A stretch of DNA of 64,000 nucleotides from Albibacillus kandeliae (GTDB lineage: Bacteria; Pseudomonadota; Alphaproteobacteria; Rhodobacterales; Rhodobacteraceae). Position numbers and translations under genes: made by a program. Positions 25,238 through 33,159 of the stretch are shown here, one piece after another. A model generated the notes under the pieces. It searched no databases. It saw only the letters and a list, made by a program, of their open reading frames with translations, and was not told where the DNA came from. The stretch spans positions 310,001-374,000 of the forward strand of contig NZ_QEHM01000004.1 in the NCBI RefSeq assembly GCF_003116585.1. Reading direction: 5' to 3'. Every line of letters begins with the position of its first letter. Within the stretch, counting starts at the first letter, position 1.

Positions 25238-26672
25238 TTCCGTCGATCCTTTTGTAGCTCGGGGTAAAGATCTCCGCGACCGGGGGATGGCCCACGGTGC
25301 GGTCGGGGTATTGCGCGATCACGCGGTCGAACTGTGCCTGCGCACGGGCGGCATCGGCGGCCTCGTCCACACCGGGGATCACCCGGTCGGCCATGACACG
25401 GCGGCCGTCGATCCAGACATCGCGCACGTCGCGGCCCGAGGCCGAGGTCATCAGGCTCTGCACCGGGTCGGTGCCCTGCAGAACGCGGGAAAGGTCGATC
25501 ACCGCGATATCGGCCTTGGCGCCGGGGGCGAGCCGCCCGAGGTCGTCGCGGCCAAGCGCCCGCGCCCCGCCCAGCGTGGCGGCGTCGAACATCGCTTCCG
25601 AGCGGATCGCCTCCATCCCCTCGGCAAGGCGCGCGGTCATCAAGCCGACCTGCATGTTCAGGATCATGTCCGGCGGGAAGGTATCGGTGCCGAGGCCGAT
25701 GTTGATGCCCATTGCCCGGCATTTCGGAAAGCTCCTCAGCATCCCCCCGTGCCGCGCCGAGACCAGCGGGCAATGCACCAGCGTCGCGCCCGCCCCGGCG
25801 ATCAGCGCGAATTCCGCCTCGCTCGCGTGGATGCCGTGCGGCAGCAGCCAGTTCTTCTGCAGCGCTCCGATCCGCTCCAGCCACTCGATGGGCCCGCAGC
25901 CGTGCTGTTCGCGCACCAGCTGCAGCTCGACCGGCGATTGCGCGCAGTGCTGGCGCACGGGCGCGCCCATCTCGGCGGCAATCGCGGCGGTGCGTTGCAG
26001 CAGCCCCTCGGTGCAGGTCTCGATCCGGTCGGGCGCGAACATCGCGCGGATGCGCCCCCCGGCGATCCCGTCGATGCGGCGGGCGAAATCGGCGGCCTCC
26101 TCCAGCCCTTGCATCCCGCGCGCCTCGTCATAGACCGCGCGGATATTGCCCGCCGTGTCGGTCACCTGCCCGCCGGTGCGATAGGCGGGGCCAAGGTAGG
26201 CGCGAATCCCGAGGTCTTCCGCAGCTTCGGCGGCGGCCTCGAACTCCGCCACCGTTTCGCCCCATGCGCGGTAGAACAGCGAGGCGATGGGCAGGGCGGT
26301 GGTGATCCCGTTGCGGATCAGCTGGGCGAATGCGTGGCGTTTCTGAAAGGCCAGTTCCTCGGGCGTGTACATCTCGCGCGGACCGGCGGCGATGTAGCTC
26401 TCGGGCCAGACCCGGCCCTTTCGCCATGCGGGCGTGTTGTCGTAACCGAGGATCGTGGTGTCGAGATCCGAGAGCGCGTCGAGGTCGATGAACCCTGGTG
26501 CGATGACGGCCTGCCCGTAGTCGATCCGCTCCGCGACCTCGCCATCGAAGTCGCGGCCCACGTGCAGGATGGAATCGCCCTCGATCACGACCACGCCGTT
26601 CTCGTGAACGACGTGGGCGCCGTCACGGTGGCCGATCACCCAGCGGGCGGAGAGGAGGGTTCGGCTGCTCAC
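25230..26672 (-). CDS. Amidohydrolase-family protein lacking the HxH metal motif
   Basis: A 480-residue protein of the chlorohydrolase/TrzN-AtzB-like amidohydrolase group. The barrel contains expected later metal/catalytic residues, His242 (RQHCAQ), His279 (LLPHGIHAS) and Asp330 (GLGTDTFPPDM), but at the place of the usual HxH after the first strand (PGFID) it reads FIDLDALSDLD, residues 61-71, without any histidine. This could mean altered metal binding or a changed reaction. The GTG at 26672 overlaps the preceding deaminase-like gene by four bases and is preferred over a longer non-homologous extension. Substrate unknown; context suggests hydrolytic removal of an amine or amide from a ring. 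Confidence 0.82.
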   Translation of the reverse strand: MSSRTLLSARWVIGHRDGAHVVHENGVVVIEGDSILHVGRDFDGEVAERIDYGQAVIAPGFIDLDALSDLDTTILGYDNTPAWRKGRVWPESYIAAGPREMYTPEELAFQKRHAFAQLIRNGITTALPIASLFYRAWGETVAEFEAAAEAAEDLGIRAYLGPAYRTGGQVTDTAGNIRAVYDEARGMQGLEEAADFARRIDGIAGGRIRAMFAPDRIETCTEGLLQRTAAIAAEMGAPVRQHCAQSPVELQLVREQHGCGPIEWLERIGALQKNWLLPHGIHASEAEFALIAGAGATLVHCPLVSARHGGMLRSFPKCRAMGINIGLGTDTFPPDMILNMQVGLMTARLAEGMEAIRSEAMFDAATLGGARALGRDDLGRLAPGAKADIAVIDLSRVLQGTDPVQSLMTSASGRDVRDVWIDGRRVMADRVIPGVDEAADAARAQAQFDRVIAQYPDRTVGHPPVAEIFTPSYKRIDGNE

Positions 26673-27850
26673 GGCGCCTCGACCACGCACTTGCCGTCGC
26701 GCGCGGTCACTTCCCCGCCCTTCAGCACCAGCTTGCGCGGCGCGCGGGTGACGACAGCCTCGGCCACTGTTTCGCCCTCGACCAGCACGCAGTCGGCGTT
26801 GCAGCCAAGCTCCAGCCCGTAGCCCTCGGCCTCCATGATCGCGGCGCCGCCGTAGGTGCAGACCTCCAGCGCCAGTGCCACCTCGTCATCCCGGCGGAAG
26901 TTGTTGCGCATCCCGACGAACATGGCGCGCTCCAGCATGTCGGAGTTGCCGTAGGGCCCCCATGTATCCCGGATACCGTCGCAGCCGGCACCGACGAGGA
27001 TGCCCAGATCGTGGAGTTCCTTCACCGCCGGCACCGGGGCAGAGGCCGGGGCCGTGGTCAGGATGTGGATGCGGTTCTCGGCCAGCTTCTCGTGCAGCCC
27101 GGCGACATAGGCCCGGTCCACCGCGCCGAGACAGAAGGCATGGCTGATCGAAACCTTGCCCTGCATCCCCAGCGCGACGGTCCGGTCGATGATCTCTTCC
27201 ATCGAGAACCAGCCCAGCGCGTCGCGTTCGTGCAGGTGGATGTCGATCGGCTTGCCGTGCTTCTCGGCCAGCGCGAAGACGGTGTCGAGGTGCCCCTTGG
27301 GGTCGTGCTCCATCCCGCAGGGGTCGATGCCGCCGACCAGCTCCGCGCCAAGGGCGAGCGCCTCGTCCATCAGTTCGGCCGTCCCCGGCCGGGTCATCAT
27401 GCCCGATTGCGGGAAGGCGACGATCTCGATGTCGATCATGCCCTTCAGCTTTTCGCGGGTCGCCATCACGCCCTCGACACCCGCCAGCCCGTGGTGGGTG
27501 TCCACGTCCACATGCGACCGGATATGGGTGCAGCCATGCGACATGGCGAGGATCGCGTGCCGTTCGCTCTGCACCTGCGGGTCGAGACCGAGCGAGACCT
27601 TCACCTCGCGCTCGTTGTTGATCTTGTCGATCAGGCGCGGGCCGACCTCGTTGTGGTACCACGGCAGGCCAAGCAGCGACTTGTCGAGGTGGGTGTGCGC
27701 CTCCACCAGCCCGGGGATCAGGATGCGCCCGCCGCAGTCGATCACCTCGGCGCCCTCTCCGGCGGAGGGTGCGAACCTGCCGTCGACGATATGCAGATCG
27801 GTCGCGGCCTGGCCCATCGGGCGGACATTCTTCAGGGTCTTGGTCTTCAT
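26669..27850 (-). CDS. Cytosine deaminase-like amidohydrolase
   Basis: A 393-residue metal-dependent amidohydrolase resembling cytosine deaminase CodA and isopropylammelide hydrolase AtzC. Metal ligands are visible: His52 and His54 (AHTHLDK), a His in IDIHLHERD (residues 203-210), His237 (SISHAFCLG) and Asp291 (GAGCDGIRDTWGPYGN); THIRSHVDVD at 108-117 is also CodA-like. It should deaminate or dealkylaminate a pyrimidine-, triazine- or creatinine-like ring. The ATG at 27850 lies six bases after the permease stop. Its partner in the operon is the HxH-less amidohydrolase. Confidence 0.88.
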   Translation of the reverse strand: MKTKTLKNVRPMGQAATDLHIVDGRFAPSAGEGAEVIDCGGRILIPGLVEAHTHLDKSLLGLPWYHNEVGPRLIDKINNEREVKVSLGLDPQVQSERHAILAMSHGCTHIRSHVDVDTHHGLAGVEGVMATREKLKGMIDIEIVAFPQSGMMTRPGTAELMDEALALGAELVGGIDPCGMEHDPKGHLDTVFALAEKHGKPIDIHLHERDALGWFSMEEIIDRTVALGMQGKVSISHAFCLGAVDRAYVAGLHEKLAENRIHILTTAPASAPVPAVKELHDLGILVGAGCDGIRDTWGPYGNSDMLERAMFVGMRNNFRRDDEVALALEVCTYGGAAIMEAEGYGLELGCNADCVLVEGETVAEAVVTRAPRKLVLKGGEVTARDGKCVVEAP

Positions 27851-27855
27851 TGTAG

Positions 27856-28827
27856 TCACCGGAGTTTGGGGTTGAGCGCGTCGCGCAGCCAGTCGCCGAT
27901 CATGTTGACCGACAGGACGATCAGGCAGAGCTGGATCGAGGGGAACACGACGATCCACCAGAGGCCCGAGAACAGGTATTGATTGCCGATCCTGATCAGA
28001 GTGCCAAGGCTCGGCTGATCCGGCGGCATCCCGACGCCGAGGAACGAGAGCGTCGCTTCGGATAGGATCGCGAGGCCGAAGTTTAGCGTCGCCGCCACCA
28101 TGATCGGCGTCATGCAGTTGGGCAGGATGTGGTGCAGCATGATCCGCCACGCCTTGACCCGGATCAGCCGGGCCGCCTGCACGTATTCCTTGCGCGCCTC
28201 CACCATCGCCGAGGCGCGGACGGTGCGGGCGTATTGCACCCACGAGGGCACCGCGATGGCGAAGATCAGGATCGGCGCTGCCAGCACGTCCTTGAGCGAG
28301 GGCGGCAGCGAGGCCGCCGCAATGGCGGTGATCAGGATCGCGATCAGGATGAAGGGCATCGACAGCAGTACGTCGCCGACCCGCATGATCACGTTGTCGA
28401 CCCAGCCGCCGACGTAGCCCGCGACAAGGCCCAGCGACAGCCCGACCGCCAGCGCCACCAGCACCGAGCAGGACCCGATGATCAGCGAGATGCGCGAGCC
28501 GTAGAGGATGGCCGAGAGGATGTCGCGCCCCTGCGTATCGGTGCCCAGCAGGTAGGGCCACTGTCCCTCGGCATTCCAGATCGGCGGGATCTCGGCGTTC
28601 CAGAGTTCGAGCGCGGCGAGGTCGTAGGGGTTCTGCGGCGTGATCAGCGGCGCGAGGAAGGCGGTCAGGGCGACCAGCCCCAACAGCACCGCCGCGAAGA
28701 TGGCCGAGGGGTGCGAGCGGAAGGAATACCACAGGTCGCTGTCGCGCAGGCGCTCCAGCCGCGAGGGGCGCGTCGGTGCGGCGGGGGCATCCAGCGCGCT
28801 CCGGTCGTGGGTTGCGGTGTCTGACAT
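27856..28827 (-). CDS. Peptide-type ABC importer, DppC-like permease
   Basis: A 323-residue DppC/OppC permease. A longer hydrophilic N-terminus (about residues 1-38) precedes the first membrane helix; the family loop GTDTQGRDILSAIL and coupling segment VQAARLIRVKAWRIMLHHILPN are clear, and the end (VNMIGDWLRDALNPKLR) is standard. The ATG at 28827 is selected because GGAG stands nine bases upstream; an in-frame ATG further upstream lacks a site. It forms a channel with the DppB-like product of 28841-29833. Confidence 0.92.
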   Translation of the reverse strand: MSDTATHDRSALDAPAAPTRPSRLERLRDSDLWYSFRSHPSAIFAAVLLGLVALTAFLAPLITPQNPYDLAALELWNAEIPPIWNAEGQWPYLLGTDTQGRDILSAILYGSRISLIIGSCSVLVALAVGLSLGLVAGYVGGWVDNVIMRVGDVLLSMPFILIAILITAIAAASLPPSLKDVLAAPILIFAIAVPSWVQYARTVRASAMVEARKEYVQAARLIRVKAWRIMLHHILPNCMTPIMVAATLNFGLAILSEATLSFLGVGMPPDQPSLGTLIRIGNQYLFSGLWWIVVFPSIQLCLIVLSVNMIGDWLRDALNPKLR

Positions 28828-28840
28828 CGTGTTCTCCGGT

Positions 28841-29833
28841 TCAGCCATTTGCACCACCCGCGCGGGCGGTGTCGTCGCGCAGACGGGGGTCGACCCAGGC
28901 GTAGGTGATGTCCACGGCGGTGTTCAGCGCCACGAAGATGAAAGAGACGATCATCAGGTAGGCGGCCATCACCGGGATATCGACGAAGGTCACCGCCTGG
29001 ATGAAGAGCATGCCCATGCCCGGCCACTGGAACACCGTCTCGGTCACGAGGGCAAAGGCGATCAGGTTGCCGATCTGCATCCCCGTCAGGGTGATCACCG
29101 GCATCAGGCAGTTGCGCAGCGCGTGGCGCCACTGGACCCGCGCCGTTGGCACGCCGCGGGCGCGGGCGAATTTCACGTAGTCGGTGCGCAGGGTCTCCAG
29201 CATCTCGGCCCGGACCAGCCGCATCACCAGCGTCACCTGGAAGGTCGAGAGGGAGATCGAGGGCAGGATCAGCGCGGCCCGCCCCGAGGGGGTGAGAAAG
29301 CCGGTGGACCACCAGCCGATGTTCACCGTCTCGCCCCGGCCGAAGCCGGGCAGCCAGCCCAGCGAGACGGAAAAGGCGAGGATCAGGAGGATGCCGACCA
29401 CGAAACTCGGCAGCGAGACCCCGACGATGGAGCCGAGCTGCAAGACATTGGCCAGCCGGGAATTGCGGTGGACCGCCGTGATCACCCCCAGCGGGATGCC
29501 GACGACCAGCGAGATCACCGTGGCCACCAGCACCAGTTCCAGGGTCGCCGGGAAGCGCTCCTTGATCAGGACCATCACGTCCTGCTGGTTGCGGTAGGAG
29601 ATGCCGAAATCGCCCTGCACCGCGTTGGTCACGAACCTCGTGTACTGGGTGACGAGGCCATCGTTCAGCCCCAGCCTCTCGCGCAGCTCGGCGCGGTCGG
29701 CCTGCGTCGCCTGCTCGTTCACCATCATTTCGACCGGGTCGCCGAAGAACCGGAAGATCACGAAGGCCAGGAGCGCCACGGCCAGCATGACAAAGGCCGC
29801 GTTGGCTGCCCGCTTGAGAAGAAATGCGATCAT
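28841..29833 (-). CDS. Peptide-type ABC importer, DppB-like permease
   Basis: A 330-residue DppB/OppB permease starting MIAFLLKRAANAAFVML. The periplasmic loop, the DYVKFARARGVPTARVQWRHALRN coupling region near residue 214-237 and the end WVDPRLRDDTA fit the family. It lies behind the binding-protein gene, separated by 126 bases with a strong hairpin terminator-like structure, and 13 bases ahead of the DppC-like gene. Confidence 0.92.
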   Translation of the reverse strand: MIAFLLKRAANAAFVMLAVALLAFVIFRFFGDPVEMMVNEQATQADRAELRERLGLNDGLVTQYTRFVTNAVQGDFGISYRNQQDVMVLIKERFPATLELVLVATVISLVVGIPLGVITAVHRNSRLANVLQLGSIVGVSLPSFVVGILLILAFSVSLGWLPGFGRGETVNIGWWSTGFLTPSGRAALILPSISLSTFQVTLVMRLVRAEMLETLRTDYVKFARARGVPTARVQWRHALRNCLMPVITLTGMQIGNLIAFALVTETVFQWPGMGMLFIQAVTFVDIPVMAAYLMIVSFIFVALNTAVDITYAWVDPRLRDDTARAGGANG

Positions 29834-29922
29834 CGCCGTCTCCGTTGTGGCTGTGGGGGCCCGTCGCTGCGGCCCCGCGGAGTCTCGCCTGAAGTCATCC
29901 CCGTGCGCCGGGGCGAACCGGG

Positions 29923-29950
29923 AAAACGGACCGCGCGGGCGCGGTCCGTT
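29923..29950 (-). terminator. Strong hairpin with T tract after the binding-protein gene
   Basis: Perfect 11-base arms (AACGGACCGCG at 29925-29935, CGCGGTCCGTT at 29940-29950) close a 4-base loop. Read on the minus strand the hairpin is followed by TTTTCCC, as in an intrinsic terminator. It lies 10 bases after the stop of the binding-protein gene and before the permeases, so it probably acts as a partial terminator that keeps the binding protein in excess. Confidence 0.7.
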
Positions 29951-29959
29951 CCATTCGGA

Positions 29960-31537
29960 TCAGGAGCCGGGGTTGACCTGGGCGAACCAGAGCCGCGGCT
30001 TGTTGTCGGGGAAGAGCGGCATCTCGGAGACCTCGTCGGTCACCGCCCAGGCCATCGGCTGCTGGTGCAGCGGGACCATGATATGCTCTTTCTTGACGAT
30101 GCCGAGGGCCTCGGTCTCGAGCGCGATGCGCTTGTCGAGGTCCAGTTCGCTGCCCGCCGCGTCGACCAGCTTGTCCAGTTCCGGGAACGACCAGTCGCCC
30201 CAGTTGAACACGCCCGAGTTGCCTTCCTTGGTGTGGAAGATCTGCAGCAGCGGCGAGTAAGCGTCGAGCATCGGCAGGGTGGCCCAGCCAAGGATGTAGA
30301 TGTCGGTCTTGCCGCCGGTCCGCTTGGGCGTCTGCACCGCGCGGGGCGCCACGTCGAGCTTGGGCTTGAGCCCGATACGCGACCACATCGAGGCGATGGC
30401 CTGGCAGAACTGTTCCTCGTTCACGAGCCCGTCGGACAGGCAGTTGAACTCGAACTCCAGCCCCTCGGGCACGCCCACCTCGGCCAGCAGGGCCTTGGCC
30501 GCTTCCGGGTCAAAGCCTGGCACGGTGTCGAGCTCGGGAGCATAGCCCGGGATCGGCGGGGCGACGGTGGCACCGGCGATCCGGCTCTTGCCGCGCATCA
30601 CCTTCTGGTGGATCAGGTCGAGGTCGATCGCCTTGTAGAGCGCCTCGCGCGCCTTCACGTCCTTGAACGGGTTGTCGGCGCCGGTGGTCAGCTTGTCGCG
30701 GAACGGAAAGCCGATCATGACGGTGCGCAGGTCGACGCCTTCCAGCACCGAGACGTTCGGCGCGGCTTCGAGGCGCGGAAGGTCCTGCACCGGCGCGTCG
30801 TTGGTGAAGTTGATCTCACCCGACAGCAGCGCCGCCACACGGGTCGCCGCCGAGGTCACCGGCAGCAGTTCGATCCGGTCGAGGTTGTGCTGCGGCGTGT
30901 CCCACCAGCCCGGGTTCTTGACGAAGACGGTCTTGGCGTCCGGCTGGCGGCTTTCCACGCTGAACGGCCCGGTGCCGTTGGCGTTATAGGTCGCATAGCC
31001 TTCGACCCCTGCCCCGATATCGGTCGGCTTCAGCGCGTCGTGCTCGGTCATCCACTCCTTGTCGAAGATGTGGATGTTGGTGAGGTCGTTCAGCAGCAGC
31101 GGGTAGGTGCCGTTCAGCGTGATGTCGACGGTCAGGTCGTCCACGGCCTTGGACGAGACATAGGCCGGCAGGTTACCCTTGAGCGGCGAGGCGTCGTCGC
31201 TGACACGGGTCAGCGAGGCGACCACGTCATCGGCGGTAAAGGGGTTGCCGTTGTGGAAGGTCACGCCTTCGCGCAGCTTGAAGCGCCAGGTCACGTTGTC
31301 CTCAAGGATTTCCCAGCTGGTGGCCAGCGCGGGCTCGATCTTGAGGTCCTTGTTGTAGCGGACCAGCCCCTCGTAGACGTGGTTCAGCACGTTGATGGTG
31401 AAGCTGTCGCCGTAGGAATAGGGATCGAGCGAGCCGATGTCGCGGTTCGCGCCCCATTTCAGCGTGTTTTCGGCCTGAGCGGCCCCTGCCAGGCCCGCGA
31501 CCGCGACCGTGGCAAGCAGTAGATTTCTGATGTGCAT
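29960..31537 (-). CDS. Peptide-type ABC importer, substrate-binding protein (SBP family 5)
   Basis: A 525-residue periplasmic binding protein of family 5. The signal peptide is about residues 1-22 (MHIRNLLLATVAVAGLAGAAQA). Mature features: GSLDPYSYGDSFTINVLNHVYEGLVRYNKDLKIEPALATSWEI and the WRFKLREGVTFHNGNPFTADDVVASL segment. It is the first gene of the operon containing amidohydrolases, a deaminase and a racemase, so its ligand is probably the ring compound those enzymes process rather than a peptide. It shares an upstream region with the divergent GntR gene. Confidence 0.93.
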   Translation of the reverse strand: MHIRNLLLATVAVAGLAGAAQAENTLKWGANRDIGSLDPYSYGDSFTINVLNHVYEGLVRYNKDLKIEPALATSWEILEDNVTWRFKLREGVTFHNGNPFTADDVVASLTRVSDDASPLKGNLPAYVSSKAVDDLTVDITLNGTYPLLLNDLTNIHIFDKEWMTEHDALKPTDIGAGVEGYATYNANGTGPFSVESRQPDAKTVFVKNPGWWDTPQHNLDRIELLPVTSAATRVAALLSGEINFTNDAPVQDLPRLEAAPNVSVLEGVDLRTVMIGFPFRDKLTTGADNPFKDVKAREALYKAIDLDLIHQKVMRGKSRIAGATVAPPIPGYAPELDTVPGFDPEAAKALLAEVGVPEGLEFEFNCLSDGLVNEEQFCQAIASMWSRIGLKPKLDVAPRAVQTPKRTGGKTDIYILGWATLPMLDAYSPLLQIFHTKEGNSGVFNWGDWSFPELDKLVDAAGSELDLDKRIALETEALGIVKKEHIMVPLHQQPMAWAVTDEVSEMPLFPDNKPRLWFAQVNPGS

Positions 31538-31581
31538 GTCCTGCTCCCTGTTGATGGAGATTGTATTTTGGAATCGTCAGG

Positions 31582-31644
31582 ATTGGATACGATCCACTAT
31601 CGATGGCAAGCTGGATGCAATCTTGCAAGCAAATTGTATCCAAT
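31582..31644. promoter_or_regulatory. Candidate GntR operators between importer operon and GntR gene
   Basis: ATTGGATAC at 31582-31590 and its exact inverse GTATCCAAT at 31636-31644 lie 45 bases apart between the divergent genes. Each sits in a local dyad: TGGAT-ACG-ATCCA at 31584-31596 and AATTG-TATC-CAATT at 31632-31645. The form resembles the TTGTATACAA-like sites of FCD-type GntR proteins. A third GTATCCAAT occurs at 32344-32352 inside the 3' end of the GntR gene. Confidence 0.55.
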
Positions 31645-31667
31645 TGACGAAAAAAAATGTATGCGAT

Positions 31668-32390
31668 ATGACCGATGCAAAGATGTTGGCGGACAAGACC
31701 ATGAGTGAGAACAAAAACACCCTGACCAACGCGGTGCACGAGTTGCTGCGGAGGGCCATTATCGAGCAGGCCCTCAAGCCCGGAATGCGCCTCCCCGAGG
31801 ATACCGTGGGCGAACAGTTCGGGGTGAGTCGCACCATCGTGCGCCATGCGCTTGTCCGGCTCGAGAACGAGGGGCTGGTGATCACCCGGCGCAACCGGGG
31901 CGCCTTTGTCGCCGAACCCTCCAAGGAAGAGGCCCAGCACGTCTTCGAGGTGCGGCGTTGCCTAGAAAACGAGGTTATCCGCCTGTTGTGCCAGCGTATT
32001 CCTGACAGCGGCTACGACCGGCTGGAGGCCCATGTACGCAGCGAGGAGAACGTGAAGGGCAAGGACGGCCCGGTCTCGATCCGGCTGGCGGGCGAATTCC
32101 ACATCCTGCTGGCCGAACTGACCGGCAACGAAGTGCTGGCGCGCTATGTCTCGGAGATCGTGCTGCGCTGTTCGCTGATCATGTCGCTCTATGCGCGCAA
32201 TCACTCCTCCGACTGCGCGGTGGACGAACATTCGCAGATCATCGCGGCCATCCGCGCCGGGGACGCCGAGCGCGCCATCGACATCATGGACCATCACCTG
32301 GGCGCCGTGGCCGGTCGGGCCGAGCTTTCGCCCCGGCCAGATAGTATCCAATCCATTCTCTCGCACTACGGCAAGGAGCTGGCACATTGA
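31668..32390 (+). CDS. GntR-family transcriptional regulator (FCD type)
   Basis: A 240-residue regulator with a winged helix (residues about 15-80; MRLPEDTVGEQFGVSRTIVRHALVRLENEGLVITRRNRGAFV) and an FCD domain (LAGEFHILLAELTGN, DEHSQIIAAIRAGD, DIMDHHLG) with the usual histidines. It is divergent from the ring-compound importer operon, with inverted repeats between, and the flavin reductase gene starts inside its stop codon. The start is uncertain: ATG at 31668 is listed, and ATG at 31701 (MSENKN) is a good alternative; neither has a strong ribosome binding site. Confidence 0.9.
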   Translation: MTDAKMLADKTMSENKNTLTNAVHELLRRAIIEQALKPGMRLPEDTVGEQFGVSRTIVRHALVRLENEGLVITRRNRGAFVAEPSKEEAQHVFEVRRCLENEVIRLLCQRIPDSGYDRLEAHVRSEENVKGKDGPVSIRLAGEFHILLAELTGNEVLARYVSEIVLRCSLIMSLYARNHSSDCAVDEHSQIIAAIRAGDAERAIDIMDHHLGAVAGRAELSPRPDSIQSILSHYGKELAH

Positions 32391-33061
32391 CCAATCGCGA
32401 CGGCTACCACTCCTTCGATTTCTCCGACCTGACCCCGCGCGAAGCCTACAAGGTCATGATCGGCACCATCGTCCCCCGCCCCATCGCATGGGTCACCACG
32501 GTCTCGCCCGAGGGTGTGGTCAATGCGGCACCCTATTCGTTCTTCAACTGCCTGTCGGCCGATCCGCCGATCCTGGCCCTCGGTGTCGAGAACAAGCCGG
32601 ACCGCAGCTTCAAGGACACCGCCTACAACATCCGCATGACCGAGTGCTTTACCGTCAACATCGTCGACCGCGCCAACGTCGAGGCGATGTCGGTCACTGC
32701 CGCCGGGTTCGAGCCGGAGGTGGATGAGCTCGAGATGGCCGGGCTCACCGCCGCGCCCGGTCTGCGCGTCGCCTCTCCCCGCATCGCCGAGGCGCCGGTC
32801 GCCTTCGAATGCGAACGCTACCTCGGGATCCAGGTCAGTTCGGCCCGCGAGATCATCCTCGGCCGCATCGTGATGGCCCATATCCGCGAGGACATCATCG
32901 ACCCGGCGACCTGCTATTCGGATCACGCCAAGCTGGACGCCATCGGGCGCATGGGCGGCAACGGCTACGCCGGCACGCTGGACTATTTCGACTGGCCGAC
33001 GCCCTCGGCCGAAGAGGTCCTCGGCTCGTTCCGCAAACGCACCGGCACTGGCGGCGCCTGA
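32387..33061 (+). CDS. Flavin reductase-like / FMN-binding split-barrel protein
   Basis: A 224-residue flavin reductase-like protein. The split-barrel core has the typical VPRPIAWVTTVSPEGVVNAAPYSFFNCLSADPPIL segment (about residues 28-62), where FMN would bind. Proteins of this subgroup are FMN-dependent and not always paired with a monooxygenase. The start is a TTG at 32387 that overlaps the GntR stop; AAGGAG at 32373-32378 supports it. It is probably co-transcribed with the GntR gene and could act on the same compound as the operon on the other strand. Confidence 0.85.
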   Translation: MTNRDGYHSFDFSDLTPREAYKVMIGTIVPRPIAWVTTVSPEGVVNAAPYSFFNCLSADPPILALGVENKPDRSFKDTAYNIRMTECFTVNIVDRANVEAMSVTAAGFEPEVDELEMAGLTAAPGLRVASPRIAEAPVAFECERYLGIQVSSAREIILGRIVMAHIREDIIDPATCYSDHAKLDAIGRMGGNGYAGTLDYFDWPTPSAEEVLGSFRKRTGTGGA

Positions 33062-33159
33062 GCGGACCGCCTCTCACGAGGGTTGCCCCTTCGTCCGGCT
33101 CGGTCATAGTTGCGCGGCGCTGCCCCGGTGGCGCCCGCATCTGACCCGACGGCCCCGGA

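Noticed and set aside
26669-28732. 687-codon reading that extends the cytosine deaminase-like gene upstream
   Set aside because: The extension reads the permease gene out of frame; a good ATG with family-like N-terminus exists at 27850.
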